Below are positions 8,266 to 18,517 of a DNA stretch of 64,000 bases, piece after piece (the stretch's first letter is position 1; every line of letters begins with the position of its first letter). Both the position numbers and the translations under genes were made by a program. The DNA comes from UBA6663 sp044226485 (GTDB taxonomy: Bacteria > Chloroflexota > Anaerolineae > Anaerolineales > UBA6663). The notes under the pieces are model-generated. The model did not search any database. It saw nothing but the letters and a program-made list of their open reading frames with translations, and was not told where the DNA came from. The stretch lies in NCBI GenBank assembly GCA_044226485.1, contig JBGAGY010000009.1, positions 62,001 to 126,000 of the forward strand, read 5' to 3'.

Positions 8266-8323
8266 GAGAAAACGGGTGTCGACCAGCGCGGATTCGCCGC
8301 GCTGGTCGCCACCCGTTTTTCTC
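8266..8323. terminator. long hairpin with T-tract before the aminotransferase gene
   Basis: A stem of about 26 bp with one bulge (8266-8291 with 8296-8323, loop ATTC) has A-rich and T-rich ends, GAGAAAA and TTTTTCTC. It can terminate in either direction. It lies 54 nt before the start at 8377. Confidence 0.7.
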
Positions 8324-8376
8324 TTTCCATCCCTGTTAGGATGGGGCGGAGATTTCGCCGCCGCACAGGAGACCGC

Positions 8377-9516
8377 ATGCCCAGCCTGCCCGACTTTCGA
8401 CTCGAAGCGCACTTCTCGAAGTGGGAATTCAGAGCCCGCCATCATCTGACAGCTTCCGATATGGAAAGCGTCGAGGTGAGCGAGTTGTTGAACACTGCCG
8501 ACGGCGAAGACCAGGAAGCCTGGCGGACGCTTCGGCTCGGTTACACCGAGACCTATGGGTCAATGGCGCTGAGGCGCGCGATCGCCGCAACCTACGAGAC
8601 GCTCGCGGCCGAGGATATTCTGTGTTTCGCCGGCGCGGGCGAGGCGATCTACGTGGCCATGCAGGTGTTGCTCGGGCCCGACGATCATGCCATCGTCATG
8701 GTGCCGAACTATCAGTCGTTCGAGGAACTGCCCTTACGGCTCTGCGCGGTCACCGGTGTGCCCCTGAGACCCGAGGTCGATTGGGAGCTCGATCTCGATG
8801 ACGTGAGCGCGGCGCTGCGTCCGAACACGCGCCTGATCGCCGTCAACTTCCCGAACAACCCGACCGGCAAGGTCATCGCGCAAGACACATGGCGTGGGCT
8901 GATCGAGCTGGCTCGTGAGCGCGGCATCTACCTGCTCTCCGATGAGGTCTATCGGGGCCTCGAGCGCGATCCTCGCCAGCAACTGGCGCAGGCCGCCGAT
9001 GTGTATGAACGCGGACTGTCGATCAACGTCATGTCGAAGGCGTATGGCCTTCCGGGGCTGCGCATCGGCTGGCTCGCGTCACGTGATCGAGCGTTGCTCA
9101 GCCGGTTCGAGCGCTACAAGCACTACACCACGATCTGTAACAGCGCCCCGAGCGAGGTGCTTGCGACGATCGCTTTGAAGGCACGCCAGACGATCCTGAC
9201 CCGCAACCGGGCGCTTGTCGTCGACAACCTGGCGCTGCTTGAGCGCTTCTTCGACGAGCGGCGCGACCTCTTCGAATGGAAGGCGCCCGAGGGCGGGTGT
9301 GTGGCCTATCCCCGTTACCTAGGGAGCGACGGCGTCGAGCACTTCTGCAACGTCCTGGTCGAGGAGGCCGGCGTGCTGTTGCTGCCCGCCAGCATCTACG
9401 CCTCGAGCCTGCTGCCGACGCCGACCGACCGGTTCCGTATCGGCTTCGGCCGCCGCGCCGTCCCAGCGGGCATGGAGGCCCTGAGCGCCTTTCTCGCCGG
9501 GCGATCTTTGGCCTGA
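8377..9516 (+). CDS. class I/II PLP-dependent aminotransferase
   Basis: Fold-type I aminotransferase of 379 residues. The GAGEAIYVAMQ segment near 90 is the phosphate-cradling turn, NFPNNPTGKV contains the conserved Asn, LLSDEVYRGLE has the Asp that binds the pyridine nitrogen, and the Schiff-base Lys sits in MSKAYGLPGLRIGW. The substrate is not evident; relatives are loosely annotated as capreomycidine-synthase-like or generic aminotransferases. AGGAG before ATG 8377 supports this start over the in-frame ATG at 8341 and the longer frame from 8209, which would run through the hairpin. Confidence 0.88.
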   Translation: MPSLPDFRLEAHFSKWEFRARHHLTASDMESVEVSELLNTADGEDQEAWRTLRLGYTETYGSMALRRAIAATYETLAAEDILCFAGAGEAIYVAMQVLLGPDDHAIVMVPNYQSFEELPLRLCAVTGVPLRPEVDWELDLDDVSAALRPNTRLIAVNFPNNPTGKVIAQDTWRGLIELARERGIYLLSDEVYRGLERDPRQQLAQAADVYERGLSINVMSKAYGLPGLRIGWLASRDRALLSRFERYKHYTTICNSAPSEVLATIALKARQTILTRNRALVVDNLALLERFFDERRDLFEWKAPEGGCVAYPRYLGSDGVEHFCNVLVEEAGVLLLPASIYASSLLPTPTDRFRIGFGRRAVPAGMEALSAFLAGRSLA

Positions 9517-9595
9517 GGGTCGACGGCGACGTTATCGTCAGGTCCGCGTCAGCAACCGGCGCCGCTCTGGCTCGTAGAGAAGCGTGGAGGTCACA

Positions 9596-9790
9596 ATGAT
9601 GGCGCAATCGCGACTACACACTTCTTCGACGAATCGTTGGCTGCTCGGCGTCTGCGGCGGCCTGGCGGAATGGACCGGCGTGGATGCCATTTGGTTCCGG
9701 CTGTTCTTCTTCCTCACGGCCGCGCCCGGCGGCGTCCCGGGAATCACGCTGTACCTGCTCGCGTGGTTGATCATGCCCAAGGGCCGCTGA
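9596..9790 (+). CDS. PspC-domain small membrane protein
   Basis: 64 residues matching the PspC domain from end to end: an N-terminal basic segment, NRWLLGVCGGLAEWTGVDAI, then two hydrophobic stretches (WFRLFFFLTAA, TLYLLAWLIMP). PspC proteins take part in envelope-stress responses. GGAGG at 9586-9590 supports ATG 9596 over the upstream ATG 9584. Followed by a bidirectional terminator. Confidence 0.88.
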   Translation: MMAQSRLHTSSTNRWLLGVCGGLAEWTGVDAIWFRLFFFLTAAPGGVPGITLYLLAWLIMPKGR

Positions 9791-9810
9791 GACCTGCGAT
9801 GCGATCGAAC

Positions 9811-9849
9811 AAAAACGCCGCCGTGGCCAACTGGCCCGGCGGCGTTTTT
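9811..9849. terminator. bidirectional terminator between pspC-like and small membrane gene
   Basis: AAAAACGCCGCC...TGGCCA pairs with TGGCC...CGGCGGCGTTTTT. A-tract on one side and T-tract on the other serve the convergent genes. Confidence 0.85.
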
Positions 9850-9859
9850 CGTCGCTCGA

Positions 9860-10048
9860 TCACTGCCACTGCGGGGCGATGTAGATCAGGAAGGCTCCGG
9901 CCAGAGCGATGCCGGCCAGGACGACGCAGCCGCAGGCGAACAACTGCATGGTCAGCTTGAGGACGCGCTGGATGATCGTCCAGACCACGGCGAGCACGAT
10001 CAGGGCGACGATCACGGAGACCCAGTCGATCTGGGAGAGGTCTGGCAT
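9860..10048 (-). CDS. small two-helix membrane protein
   Basis: 62 residues with two hydrophobic helices (WVSVIVALIVLAVVWTII and FACGCVVLAGIALAGAFLIYI). No family recognised. An in-frame ATG at 10081 lies inside the terminator of the upstream gene, so the ATG at 10048, preceded by GGGAG, is the likely start. Confidence 0.5.
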   Translation of the reverse strand: MPDLSQIDWVSVIVALIVLAVVWTIIQRVLKLTMQLFACGCVVLAGIALAGAFLIYIAPQWQ

Positions 10049-10066
10049 GGAAGGATTATCTCCCTG

Positions 10067-10098
10067 AAAAACAAACGCCACCCGTAAGGATGGCGTTT
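10067..10098 (-). terminator. intrinsic terminator of the CAP-domain gene
   Basis: Read on the minus strand, AAACGCCA and TGGCGTTT form an 8-bp stem around a 10-nt loop and are followed by GTTTTT. Confidence 0.75.
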
Positions 10099-10121
10099 GC
10101 GCATCGTTGTGTCAAGTCCGC

Positions 10122-10739
10122 TTACGGTCGACCGAAGTCCTGCACCCAGTACCAGACGTAATTGATGTCGCCTGTGTCATTGGCAAGCTTGTAATAGCCG
10201 ATGCCGATCTCGGTGTACGTGCAATTCAGGATGTTGGCGCGGTGACCTGAGCTGTTCATCCAGCCACTCATCACCGAGGCCGGTGTGGAGTAACCGGCAG
10301 CGATGTTCTCGGCGGCAGCCGAGAAGCTGTAGCCGGCAGCCTGCATGCGATCGAAAGGCGAAGCGCCGTTGAGCGAGTTGTGATCGAAGAAGTCGTTCTC
10401 GGCCATGTCGGCGGCATGAGCCTGAGCCACAACGGCCAACGTGTTGTTGATGGTCAGGGCGCCGCAACCGACCTTGGCGCGTTCGGCGTTTGTCAGCGAC
10501 AGCACCTGGTCAAGCTCAGACTGCGCTTGAACGGGGGCGATCCCGGCAGCCGTCTTGGCCGCCATGGAGATGAAGACGCGATAGGGCTGCGCCTGGGGGA
10601 ACTCGCGCGCTGGCGGGGTTTCTTGAGCCCGCGCCGGCTGCGCCTGAAAACTGAACCCGAAAGCGAGTGCCGCAATCAGCCCGAGGACGGGTCCTCCCCA
10701 GACACCAGGCCGGCGGCTATACCAGTTCGTTTGGCCCAC
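10122..10739 (-). CDS. secreted CAP-domain (SCP/PR-1-like) protein
   Basis: A signal peptide (hydrophobic GPVLGLIAALAFGFSF, cleavage near ARA-QET) is followed by a CAP domain of about 130 residues. It has LTNAERAKVGC, AQAHAADMAENDFFDHNS (conserved His), AENIAAGY and GHRANILNC, the usual CAP signatures. Bacterial CAP proteins are extracellular and of uncertain activity; the His/Glu cleft is present here. The frame extends upstream to 10829 without export features; a GTG at 10739 after an AGAGGGTGG stretch is the better start, though this is a judgement. Confidence 0.78.
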   Translation of the reverse strand: MGQTNWYSRRPGVWGGPVLGLIAALAFGFSFQAQPARAQETPPAREFPQAQPYRVFISMAAKTAAGIAPVQAQSELDQVLSLTNAERAKVGCGALTINNTLAVVAQAHAADMAENDFFDHNSLNGASPFDRMQAAGYSFSAAAENIAAGYSTPASVMSGWMNSSGHRANILNCTYTEIGIGYYKLANDTGDINYVWYWVQDFGRP

Positions 10740-10836
10740 GCAACACCACCCTCTCTCTCTGCGCCAAGAGTAACAAATGCGCGTGCCAAACACTGTCCAA
10801 CCATGTTGGGATTGGTTGGGAAATCTCACTCGGAAT

Positions 10837-11979
10837 TTAGTTGCGAGCCCACCTCCATAGAATTACTGAGACGACCAGGTTGACGGAAGCCGCAAGCAAG
10901 GCGGCCGGCCAGATTCCTACGTCAAACAGCGCCAAACCGACCCAACTGCCGAAGAGCCTGCCTGCCGACTGCATCGCCCCGGCCGTGCTCAGCATGCTGC
11001 CCCGAGCGCCAGGCGCCAGCTCGGTCATGATCGGGATCACGCCGACCACGAGGATCTCGAACCCCAGGTACACGCCCGCCACGCCGACCAGTGCGAGGCC
11101 GACCTGACCCGTCGCCGACAGCGCCGGCAGGGTCAGATAGGCGACCACACCCAGCAGCGCCCCCGAGATCGCCAGGGTCCGCTTGCCGAGCCGGTCTGAG
11201 AACAACGCAATGCAACCCTCACCGGCCAGCTCGGCCAGACCCAGCACGATGGCCGACGCCCCGATCGACTCGACCGACAGGCCGAAGCTGCGTTCCAGCC
11301 ACCGACCATAAATCGCGTTGAGGATCTCGTTGCCGAAGGGGATCAGCACGCTGCAGATCAGCATCGGGAGGACCGACGGCAGCCCGAGGAGTTCGCGCCA
11401 GGCAGGCCTCAGGGGCGCGCCCGCGCTGTGTCTGATGCTCGGACGTGAGGCCACCACTCCGCGAATGGCCAGCATGCTGACGGCGATCAGACCGGCTAGG
11501 ACGAACAACGGGATCCGCACGCCGAAGCGACCGAAGGCGAGGCCGATGAGCGGGAGCCCGATCAGCGCCGCGCCGGACCACGCCATCTCGCTCAACCCGA
11601 CGAGGCGCCCGCGCGTCTCATAGGTCGTCTGATCGCCGATGTGTGAGAGCACGCCGAGGTCGTAGGCGAGCTTGGCCATGGCCATCAGCGCCGAGCCGAA
11701 AGCCACCACCGCCAGGGCGTCGGTCGTCGCGATCGCTACAAGGGCCAGGCTGACGCCGCCGAGGCCGACCAACATCAGCGTGCGCCGGTTGAGCCGATCG
11801 GCGGCCGCTCCGATCGCCGGGCTGAGCAGGCCCACGAAGCCACGGGCCGAGATCGCGGCGGTCAGCGCCTCGGGCGAGACGCCGAACTCGCGGCTCAGTT
11901 CAGGGACGAAGGGATAGAGCAGCCGAAAGGCTGTGTTGACCACCATCCGCACGATGGTGGTGACGATCCAGGGCCACAT
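10837..11979 (-). CDS. MFS transporter
   Basis: 380 residues with 12 predicted helices in two halves. The A-motif-like loop between helices 2 and 3 reads GAAADRLNRRTLML and the corresponding second-half loop reads ALFSDRLGKRTLA. It starts with RMVVNTAFRLLYPFVPELS, common in sugar/drug efflux members. The substrate is not predictable. Third gene of a minus-strand operon after the propeller protein and the redoxin, 16 nt downstream of the latter. Confidence 0.85.
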   Translation of the reverse strand: MWPWIVTTIVRMVVNTAFRLLYPFVPELSREFGVSPEALTAAISARGFVGLLSPAIGAAADRLNRRTLMLVGLGGVSLALVAIATTDALAVVAFGSALMAMAKLAYDLGVLSHIGDQTTYETRGRLVGLSEMAWSGAALIGLPLIGLAFGRFGVRIPLFVLAGLIAVSMLAIRGVVASRPSIRHSAGAPLRPAWRELLGLPSVLPMLICSVLIPFGNEILNAIYGRWLERSFGLSVESIGASAIVLGLAELAGEGCIALFSDRLGKRTLAISGALLGVVAYLTLPALSATGQVGLALVGVAGVYLGFEILVVGVIPIMTELAPGARGSMLSTAGAMQSAGRLFGSWVGLALFDVGIWPAALLAASVNLVVSVILWRWARN

Positions 11980-11995
11980 GGATTGGAGCTGGGGC

Positions 11996-12517
11996 TCAGC
12001 CCAGGCTGAGGCCCGGGATCGGACAGCCGACTGCGGGTGTGCTCGATACCGCGATGTACCGGTTGTCGAGCAGCGCCGCGACGGCGTCGTCGAGATACAG
12101 CTGGGTGGGGCGAGGTTGATTGGGCGTCGCGTCGTCGGCGGCGCCGGCGTACCGGATCAAGCCGACCGCGTCGACGAGGAAGAAGCTGGGCGTGACGTCG
12201 ACGTAGAACTGGCGCGCGATCATCTGGCCAGAGTCGAGCGCGATCGGGAACTTGAGCCCGCGCGTCTCGGCCTCGACCTGGATGCTCTTGACGGACTCGT
12301 CGGGGTGAGATGCGACAGCCACGACCCGCACGCCGCGTGGCGCCCACTTGAGCTGGCGGTAGACCAGCATGACATCTGCGCGACGGCTCCACGCGCATGT
12401 GGCGGACCAGAAGGCGATGACGACCGGCTGGCCGCGCCATTCAGCCAGGCTGAAGCGGCCGCCATTGGCGGTGGGAAGGGTGAAGTCGGGCGCAAACCGA
12501 TCGACCAAATCGCTCAC
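11996..12517 (-). CDS. thioredoxin-fold protein (redoxin/TlpA-AhpC-like)
   Basis: 173 residues beginning APDFTLPTANGGRFSLAEWRGQPVVIAFWSATCAWSRR, the standard opening of AhpC/TSA and TlpA-like domains. Only the first Cys of the expected CxxC is present (C-A-W-S), so it may act as a one-Cys peroxidase or be inactive as a dithiol reductase. No signal peptide, although the upstream gene is membrane-anchored. A GTG start at 12517 overlaps the previous stop by 4 nt (GTGA), indicating translational coupling. Confidence 0.75.
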   Translation of the reverse strand: MSDLVDRFAPDFTLPTANGGRFSLAEWRGQPVVIAFWSATCAWSRRADVMLVYRQLKWAPRGVRVVAVASHPDESVKSIQVEAETRGLKFPIALDSGQMIARQFYVDVTPSFFLVDAVGLIRYAGAADDATPNQPRPTQLYLDDAVAALLDNRYIAVSSTPAVGCPIPGLSLG

Positions 12518-13968
12518 GGCAGCCACTCCGGGCCGAAACCGCCCGACACCACGGCATGGGCATCGGTGCCATCGGCGTTGCTGATCCAGATCTCGGGCGC
12601 GCGCGACGGGTCTGACGAGTCGGTGCGCATGTAGACCAGACGGGTGCCGTCCGGGCTCCACTCGACGGCGCTGTGGTAGGCGATCGGATCGTTCGTGATC
12701 GCCGTGGCCTCGCGGCCGTCGGGCCGCATCCGCCAGAGCTGGCGGCCCGGCGTCCACGTCGCGGGCGTCAGGCCGCGCCGCGTAAAGATCAGCCACTGAC
12801 CGCCCGGAGCATACAACGGAGCGGTATCTTCCACAACCGCTTCGCCCGACAGGTTTGTCGCGCGGTTGTCGGCGAGGTTGACGGCCTGCAGCCGGCTGAA
12901 GAAGCTGAACGCCGATGCATAGAGCGTCTCGGTCGAGATGGTGGTCGTCGTCGTGAGCGGCGTATAGAGCTCGGGGAAGACGAGCGTGCTCCCGTCCGGC
13001 GAGATGTCGCCGAACTGACCCGACAACGCCGGAACGTACGACGGGCTGCCGAGGGCCTGATCGAGCACGATGAAAGCCTGGCGACCCGGATCATAGACGA
13101 CGAGCTTGCCATCGCGCGCCCAGTTTGGATCGCGCGTCTGACCGGCCGCGGCCGACAGCGCCATTGGCGTGCCCTGCGCGAGCGCGAGCACCTCGACGTG
13201 CGGCTCGCCGAACGAGGGCAGGCCTGACACGTCGGTGATGGGGCTCTGGCGCTCGAAAGCGATGCGCGCACCGTCCGGCGAGAACGTCGGGCGTCGGCAC
13301 GATTCCTTCGGGCAGGCGAGCAGCACGCGCGCATCGCTCCCGTCGACGTTGATCAACTTGAGGTCTGAGCCACCGTCTTCGCGCGGCGCCGAATACACGA
13401 TCGCGCCGCCCTCGGGGCTGACGTCGAACTCGAGGATGCCGTTGGGTTCGCGGGCAAGGATGTCAGGCTCGACCTTTTCGAGAGGCAGGCGGCTGTCGGC
13501 CTCGACCGAGGCGATTACCGTGTCGAGGCCGTAGAGGAACAGCACGCGCTCGCCGCCGACGCCGAACGACCAGGTGCGGCGCTCGAACAAGGGCAGGCCG
13601 TTGGCAGCCTGGCCACCGTTCAACGAGACGGTGACCGTGATGTGCTCGGGCCAGGGCTGCTCGCCCGCGAACGTCGCGGTCTTGCCTGAGTCGTCCCACT
13701 GCCAGGTTCCCGGCGTTTCGGGCTCGATGGTCAGCGCGCCAGCGACGCTGTCGGGGTTCATCGGTTGACTGAAAGACACGTGGATCAGGGCCCGCGTTGA
13801 AAGGCCCGACGCGCCATCGCGGGGCGCGTTGTCGGTCAACACGGGCCGGCCGAGCACGACCACCACGGCCAGACCGCTGATGAGCGCGGCCAACCCGACC
13901 AGGAGCGCCAGCGGCCAGCGACGAGGCTGTCTGCGACGTAGAAGGGACATGACGAGGCAGAATACCAT
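12514..13968 (-). CDS. membrane-anchored Ig-like plus beta-propeller (PD40) protein
   Basis: An N-terminal membrane anchor (WPLALLVGLAALISGLAVVVVL) leads to a bacterial Ig-like domain (about 50-140; ALIHVSFSQPMNPDSV) and then a propeller of TolB/PD40 blades, with repeated FSPDGARIAFE, ISPDGSTLVF and WSPDGTRLVY motifs. Such proteins usually bind partners at the cell surface. ATG 13950 is an alternative start. First gene of the operon with the redoxin and MFS genes; a heptamer repeat lies just upstream. Confidence 0.72.
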   Translation of the reverse strand: MVFCLVMSLLRRRQPRRWPLALLVGLAALISGLAVVVVLGRPVLTDNAPRDGASGLSTRALIHVSFSQPMNPDSVAGALTIEPETPGTWQWDDSGKTATFAGEQPWPEHITVTVSLNGGQAANGLPLFERRTWSFGVGGERVLFLYGLDTVIASVEADSRLPLEKVEPDILAREPNGILEFDVSPEGGAIVYSAPREDGGSDLKLINVDGSDARVLLACPKESCRRPTFSPDGARIAFERQSPITDVSGLPSFGEPHVEVLALAQGTPMALSAAAGQTRDPNWARDGKLVVYDPGRQAFIVLDQALGSPSYVPALSGQFGDISPDGSTLVFPELYTPLTTTTTISTETLYASAFSFFSRLQAVNLADNRATNLSGEAVVEDTAPLYAPGGQWLIFTRRGLTPATWTPGRQLWRMRPDGREATAITNDPIAYHSAVEWSPDGTRLVYMRTDSSDPSRAPEIWISNADGTDAHAVVSGGFGPEWLP

Positions 13969-13970
13969 GA

Positions 13971-14030
13971 AGGGGCGGCGAGGGCGGGGGGCGAGGGGCG
14001 AGAGGCGAGGGGCGGGGAGCGAGAGAGAGA
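13971..14030. repeat. one-armed heptamer repeat (unit CGAGGGG)
   Basis: Purine-rich 7-mers (CGAGGGG, CGAGAGG, CGGGGAG, CGAGAGA) run in phase between divergent genes. The unit is the complement of the CGCCCCT array at 52368-52458 in a rotated frame. No matching second arm was seen. Confidence 0.6.
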
Positions 14031-14107
14031 CGGTGTTGACAGGCGAGCGATGGGCTAGACTTTGACCGCTGACCCCTGATGCGGAATGCCTGAAGCCTGT
14101 CTTGCGC

Positions 14108-14113
14108 TACACT
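14108..14113 (+). promoter_or_regulatory. -10 box of elp3, leaderless type
   Basis: TACACT ends 6 nt before the ATG at 14120, which would put the transcription start at or next to the start codon. No Shine-Dalgarno sequence is present. Confidence 0.55.
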
Positions 14114-14119
14114 CTTCCC

Positions 14120-15769
<1,650 letters not shown>

Positions 15770-15810
15770 TCGTCAGCGCGCAGCGACGACTGGCGCGTAT
15801 GCAAACCATC

Positions 15811-15832
15811 AAAAAAGCCCATAGATTTGGGC
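15811..15832 (-). terminator. minus-strand terminator with no assigned gene
   Basis: Read on the minus strand, GCCCAAATCTATGGGC forms a short stem and is followed by TTTTTT. It would end a transcript coming from the 15835-16000 gap, where no coding frame is seen. A small RNA is possible. Confidence 0.5.
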
Positions 15833-15953
15833 GAAATGTGACAATCAGCGCAAGTCGTGTGATTTTGCACGGTCACAATCTGCGTAAAGTCACTGCCCGC
15901 CTAATCGGATAAAACGTATCTTGAAGGCCAACAAGGGTATGTCACTGGTAATC

Positions 15954-15983
15954 GGGATCAGCACACAACGATGCGTTGATCCC
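15954..15983 (+). promoter_or_regulatory. leader hairpin before doxX-like gene
   Basis: GGGATCA (15954-15960) pairs with TGATCCC (15977-15983), ending 6 nt before the AGGAGG Shine-Dalgarno sequence of the gene at 16001. Confidence 0.4.
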
Positions 15984-16000
15984 ACGCCTCAGGAGGCCTC

Positions 16001-16582
16001 ATGAAATCCCTCAATCTGCGCAAGGGCACCGTGCTTCAGGATCCGCCTTTCGCGCAACAGCTGTTCGGCAATCGACTGTTTGGCTGGCTCTGGTTGCTGC
16101 CGCGCTTGTGGCTCGGCTACACCTGGCTCGATGCGTCGCTGCACAAGATCACGAACCCGGCCTGGACTCAGACCGGTGACGCGATCCTGGGCTTCTGGAC
16201 GAAGGCCGTCACGATCCCCGACGGCGGCAAGTCGCCGATCGCGTTCGACTGGTATCGCGGCTTCATCCAGATGTTGATCGACTCACACTCGCAGACGTGG
16301 TTCGGCCCGCTCGTGGCCTATGCTGAGTTCGCGATTGGTCTGGCCCTCATCATCGGAGCGTTCACGGGCATCGCAGCCTTTGCCGGTGCATTCATGAACT
16401 GGAACTTCCTGATGGCCGGCACCGCCAGCACGAACGGCCTGCTCCTGGTCGTCGCGATCCTGCTGATCCTGGCCTGGAAGGTGGCGGGCGCCATCGGCGC
16501 CGACTACTTCCTCCTGCGTTGGCTCGGCACCCCGTGGCGCGCAACGGCTTCCAGCCCTGTCGCTGAACCCAGTCGCGCCTGA
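16001..16582 (+). CDS. DoxX-family membrane protein
   Basis: 193 residues with four hydrophobic helices. The first (LFGWLWLLPRLWLGYTWL) is followed by HKITNPAW, as in DoxX/DoxD-type proteins. DoxD is the small subunit of thiosulfate:quinone oxidoreductase, but most DoxX homologues have other, poorly known redox or membrane roles. No DoxA partner is adjacent. AGGAGG precedes the ATG. A long terminator shared with the convergent kinase gene follows. Confidence 0.8.
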   Translation: MKSLNLRKGTVLQDPPFAQQLFGNRLFGWLWLLPRLWLGYTWLDASLHKITNPAWTQTGDAILGFWTKAVTIPDGGKSPIAFDWYRGFIQMLIDSHSQTWFGPLVAYAEFAIGLALIIGAFTGIAAFAGAFMNWNFLMAGTASTNGLLLVVAILLILAWKVAGAIGADYFLLRWLGTPWRATASSPVAEPSRA

Positions 16583-16594
16583 CCCTCGATCCTC

Positions 16595-16637
16595 TGAACG
16601 CAAAGAGGCCGGCAACTCGCCGGCCTCTTTGCGTTCA
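16595..16637. terminator. bidirectional terminator, 19-bp stem
   Basis: TGAACGCAAAGAGGCCGGC (16595-16613) pairs perfectly with 16619-16637 around a 5-nt loop, between the convergent doxX-like and histidine kinase genes. Confidence 0.85.
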
Positions 16638-16651
16638 GGGTCAAGGCGTCT

Positions 16652-18469
16652 TCAACTTGCTGATTGGACGTCGGCCGCTGCAGGCTCTGGCTGGGTCGGG
16701 GATGGGACGTCGGGCACGCGGAGCGGCAACGAAGCCGTGAACGTGCTGCCCTCGCCCGGCGTGCTGGCCACTTCAACGTGGCCGCCGAGCAACTGAACCA
16801 GCTGCTGCGTGATGGCCAGGCCGAGCCCATAGCCGCCATGTTCGCGCGTGAGGGTGCTATCGGCCTGCCAGAACGGTTCGAAGACGCGTCGCAGGTGTTC
16901 AGGCGCAATGCCCATGCCAGTGTCTTGAACCACGATCTGCCAGCTGTTCGCCGGCCCGGCTCGCAACTGGACGTTGACGTTGCCCTTCGACGTGAACTTG
17001 AGGGCGTTGCTGACAAGATTGGACGCGATCTGCAGCAGCCGTTTCGAATCGCTGACGATCTCTTCGGGAAGTTGCGGATCCACCCACACGTCGAGCTCGA
17101 GGCCCTTGTTCAGAGCGGTCACGGCGAATTGCTGCCGCAGCGCCTCACCCAGGTCGCGAATGCGTGTGGGCTCGGGGTGGATCTGCAGTCGCCCGCTTTC
17201 GGATTGGGCCTGGTCGAGGAGTTCGTTGACCAGGCGGGTCAGGAAGTGCGTGCTCTGGATCACGCGGGAAGTGGCTGACAGCTGCCGCTCGCTCAAATCG
17301 CCGTAAGCGCCTGAGTGCAGCAACTCCGAATAGCCGAGGATGGCCCCGAGCGGCGTCCTCAACTCATGGCTGACTTTGGCAAGGATCTGGCCTTTCAGTT
17401 CGCTGGCCTCGATGGCGCGGTCGCGAGCCGCGGCTAGCGCCTGTTCGTTCTGGCGCTGCGCCGTGATGTCGTGGATCACGATCAATCGCCCGGCCGGGTT
17501 GTGGTCGTCGATCAGGTCAGATGCGCCCGCCAACAGCCACTGCCCGCCGCGAGTCTGGAAAAGGCCTTCGCCCTCTCCATTCTGGCGCGCCAGAGTGATC
17601 AGTTCCGGCCAGCCCGCAAGGGCCACATCGTCCTGGCGCCCGATCGTATCGCCTGCGGCGTCAAGCAGGCGCATGGCCGCCGGGTTGAGATCGACGATGC
17701 GCCTGGTCGGATCCAACACGATCACGGCCTCACGCAGCCCGTCGACGACGGCCTTGCGAGCGACCGGCCGGATATCGAGGAAGCGATAGCGGAAGATCGA
17801 ATAGGCCTGCACGAGCGCCGAGATCGCGAAGCCGAACGGCGTCAGATCGAGGTTCGGGATCGGCATCAGCTTGAAGATGTAAGCCAGATTGCCGATCCAC
17901 GGTGCCAGCGAGGCCACGACAAGAAGGGTGAGCTGCCAGCGGTACAGATTGGGAAGACGCCACAGGCGCCTGATCAGCAGGACGGTGCCGACCAGCAGTT
18001 GAATCTGGGCCGACACCCAGTTGACCCAGAAGAAGAGGCCATATTCGAAGCGGAGGGCCGGGAAGGGGCCGCTCTCGTCGAGCGTGATCGTGCGCCAGAC
18101 CAGCCCGTGAGCCTCGGTCGTCCACACGAGCACAACCGTAACCACGGGGATGACCAACAGGAGCGCGTGCCAGCGCGGCCTGAACCAGCGGCCCTGGTCG
18201 GTCAATTGGAGCGACAGCGTGAGCCAGCCATACGGCAGCAACACGATGCCCAGATATTGGGTCTTGCCCCAGATCACCTTGGTGGCGATGTCGGGCGCCG
18301 AGATCTCGCCGAGATAGCCCAGCGACCAGACCGCGGCGGCCAGAGCCATCAGCAAGAACGCGCGGGTGCCGGGCGTGGAGCGATGCTGCCAGGCGTAGAC
18401 GATCAACGACAGGCAGATGATGCCCGCAGCGCCGAGCATCAGCACGCCGAAATCGAGCGGTGTCAACAT
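16652..18469 (-). CDS. 7TM-sensor histidine kinase (paralogue 1)
   Basis: About 605 residues. Seven hydrophobic helices form a sensor region of the histidine-kinase 7TM type (about 1-225), then a PAS domain (about 235-340; LDPTRRIVDLNPAAMRLL), HisKA with the phospho-accepting His in KVSHELRTPLGAILGYSELL, and a HATPase domain with N box NLVSNALKFT, G1 DTGMGIAP and G2 YGLGLAI. Membrane kinase, signal unknown. A GTG at 18481 is an alternative start. It lies 36 nt downstream of a paralogue and no response regulator is adjacent. Confidence 0.9.
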   Translation of the reverse strand: MLTPLDFGVLMLGAAGIICLSLIVYAWQHRSTPGTRAFLLMALAAAVWSLGYLGEISAPDIATKVIWGKTQYLGIVLLPYGWLTLSLQLTDQGRWFRPRWHALLLVIPVVTVVLVWTTEAHGLVWRTITLDESGPFPALRFEYGLFFWVNWVSAQIQLLVGTVLLIRRLWRLPNLYRWQLTLLVVASLAPWIGNLAYIFKLMPIPNLDLTPFGFAISALVQAYSIFRYRFLDIRPVARKAVVDGLREAVIVLDPTRRIVDLNPAAMRLLDAAGDTIGRQDDVALAGWPELITLARQNGEGEGLFQTRGGQWLLAGASDLIDDHNPAGRLIVIHDITAQRQNEQALAAARDRAIEASELKGQILAKVSHELRTPLGAILGYSELLHSGAYGDLSERQLSATSRVIQSTHFLTRLVNELLDQAQSESGRLQIHPEPTRIRDLGEALRQQFAVTALNKGLELDVWVDPQLPEEIVSDSKRLLQIASNLVSNALKFTSKGNVNVQLRAGPANSWQIVVQDTGMGIAPEHLRRVFEPFWQADSTLTREHGGYGLGLAITQQLVQLLGGHVEVASTPGEGSTFTASLPLRVPDVPSPTQPEPAAADVQSAS

Positions 18470-18517
18470 GCGGCCTCGCACAGCGGCGTCGGCTCCCCTA
18501 TTGAGCCGCGTCGATCA

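Noticed and set aside
14036..14061. TTGACA followed by TAGACT upstream of elp3
   Set aside because: The spacing is 14 nt, too short for a normal sigma-70 promoter, and the leaderless TACACT box fits the start better.
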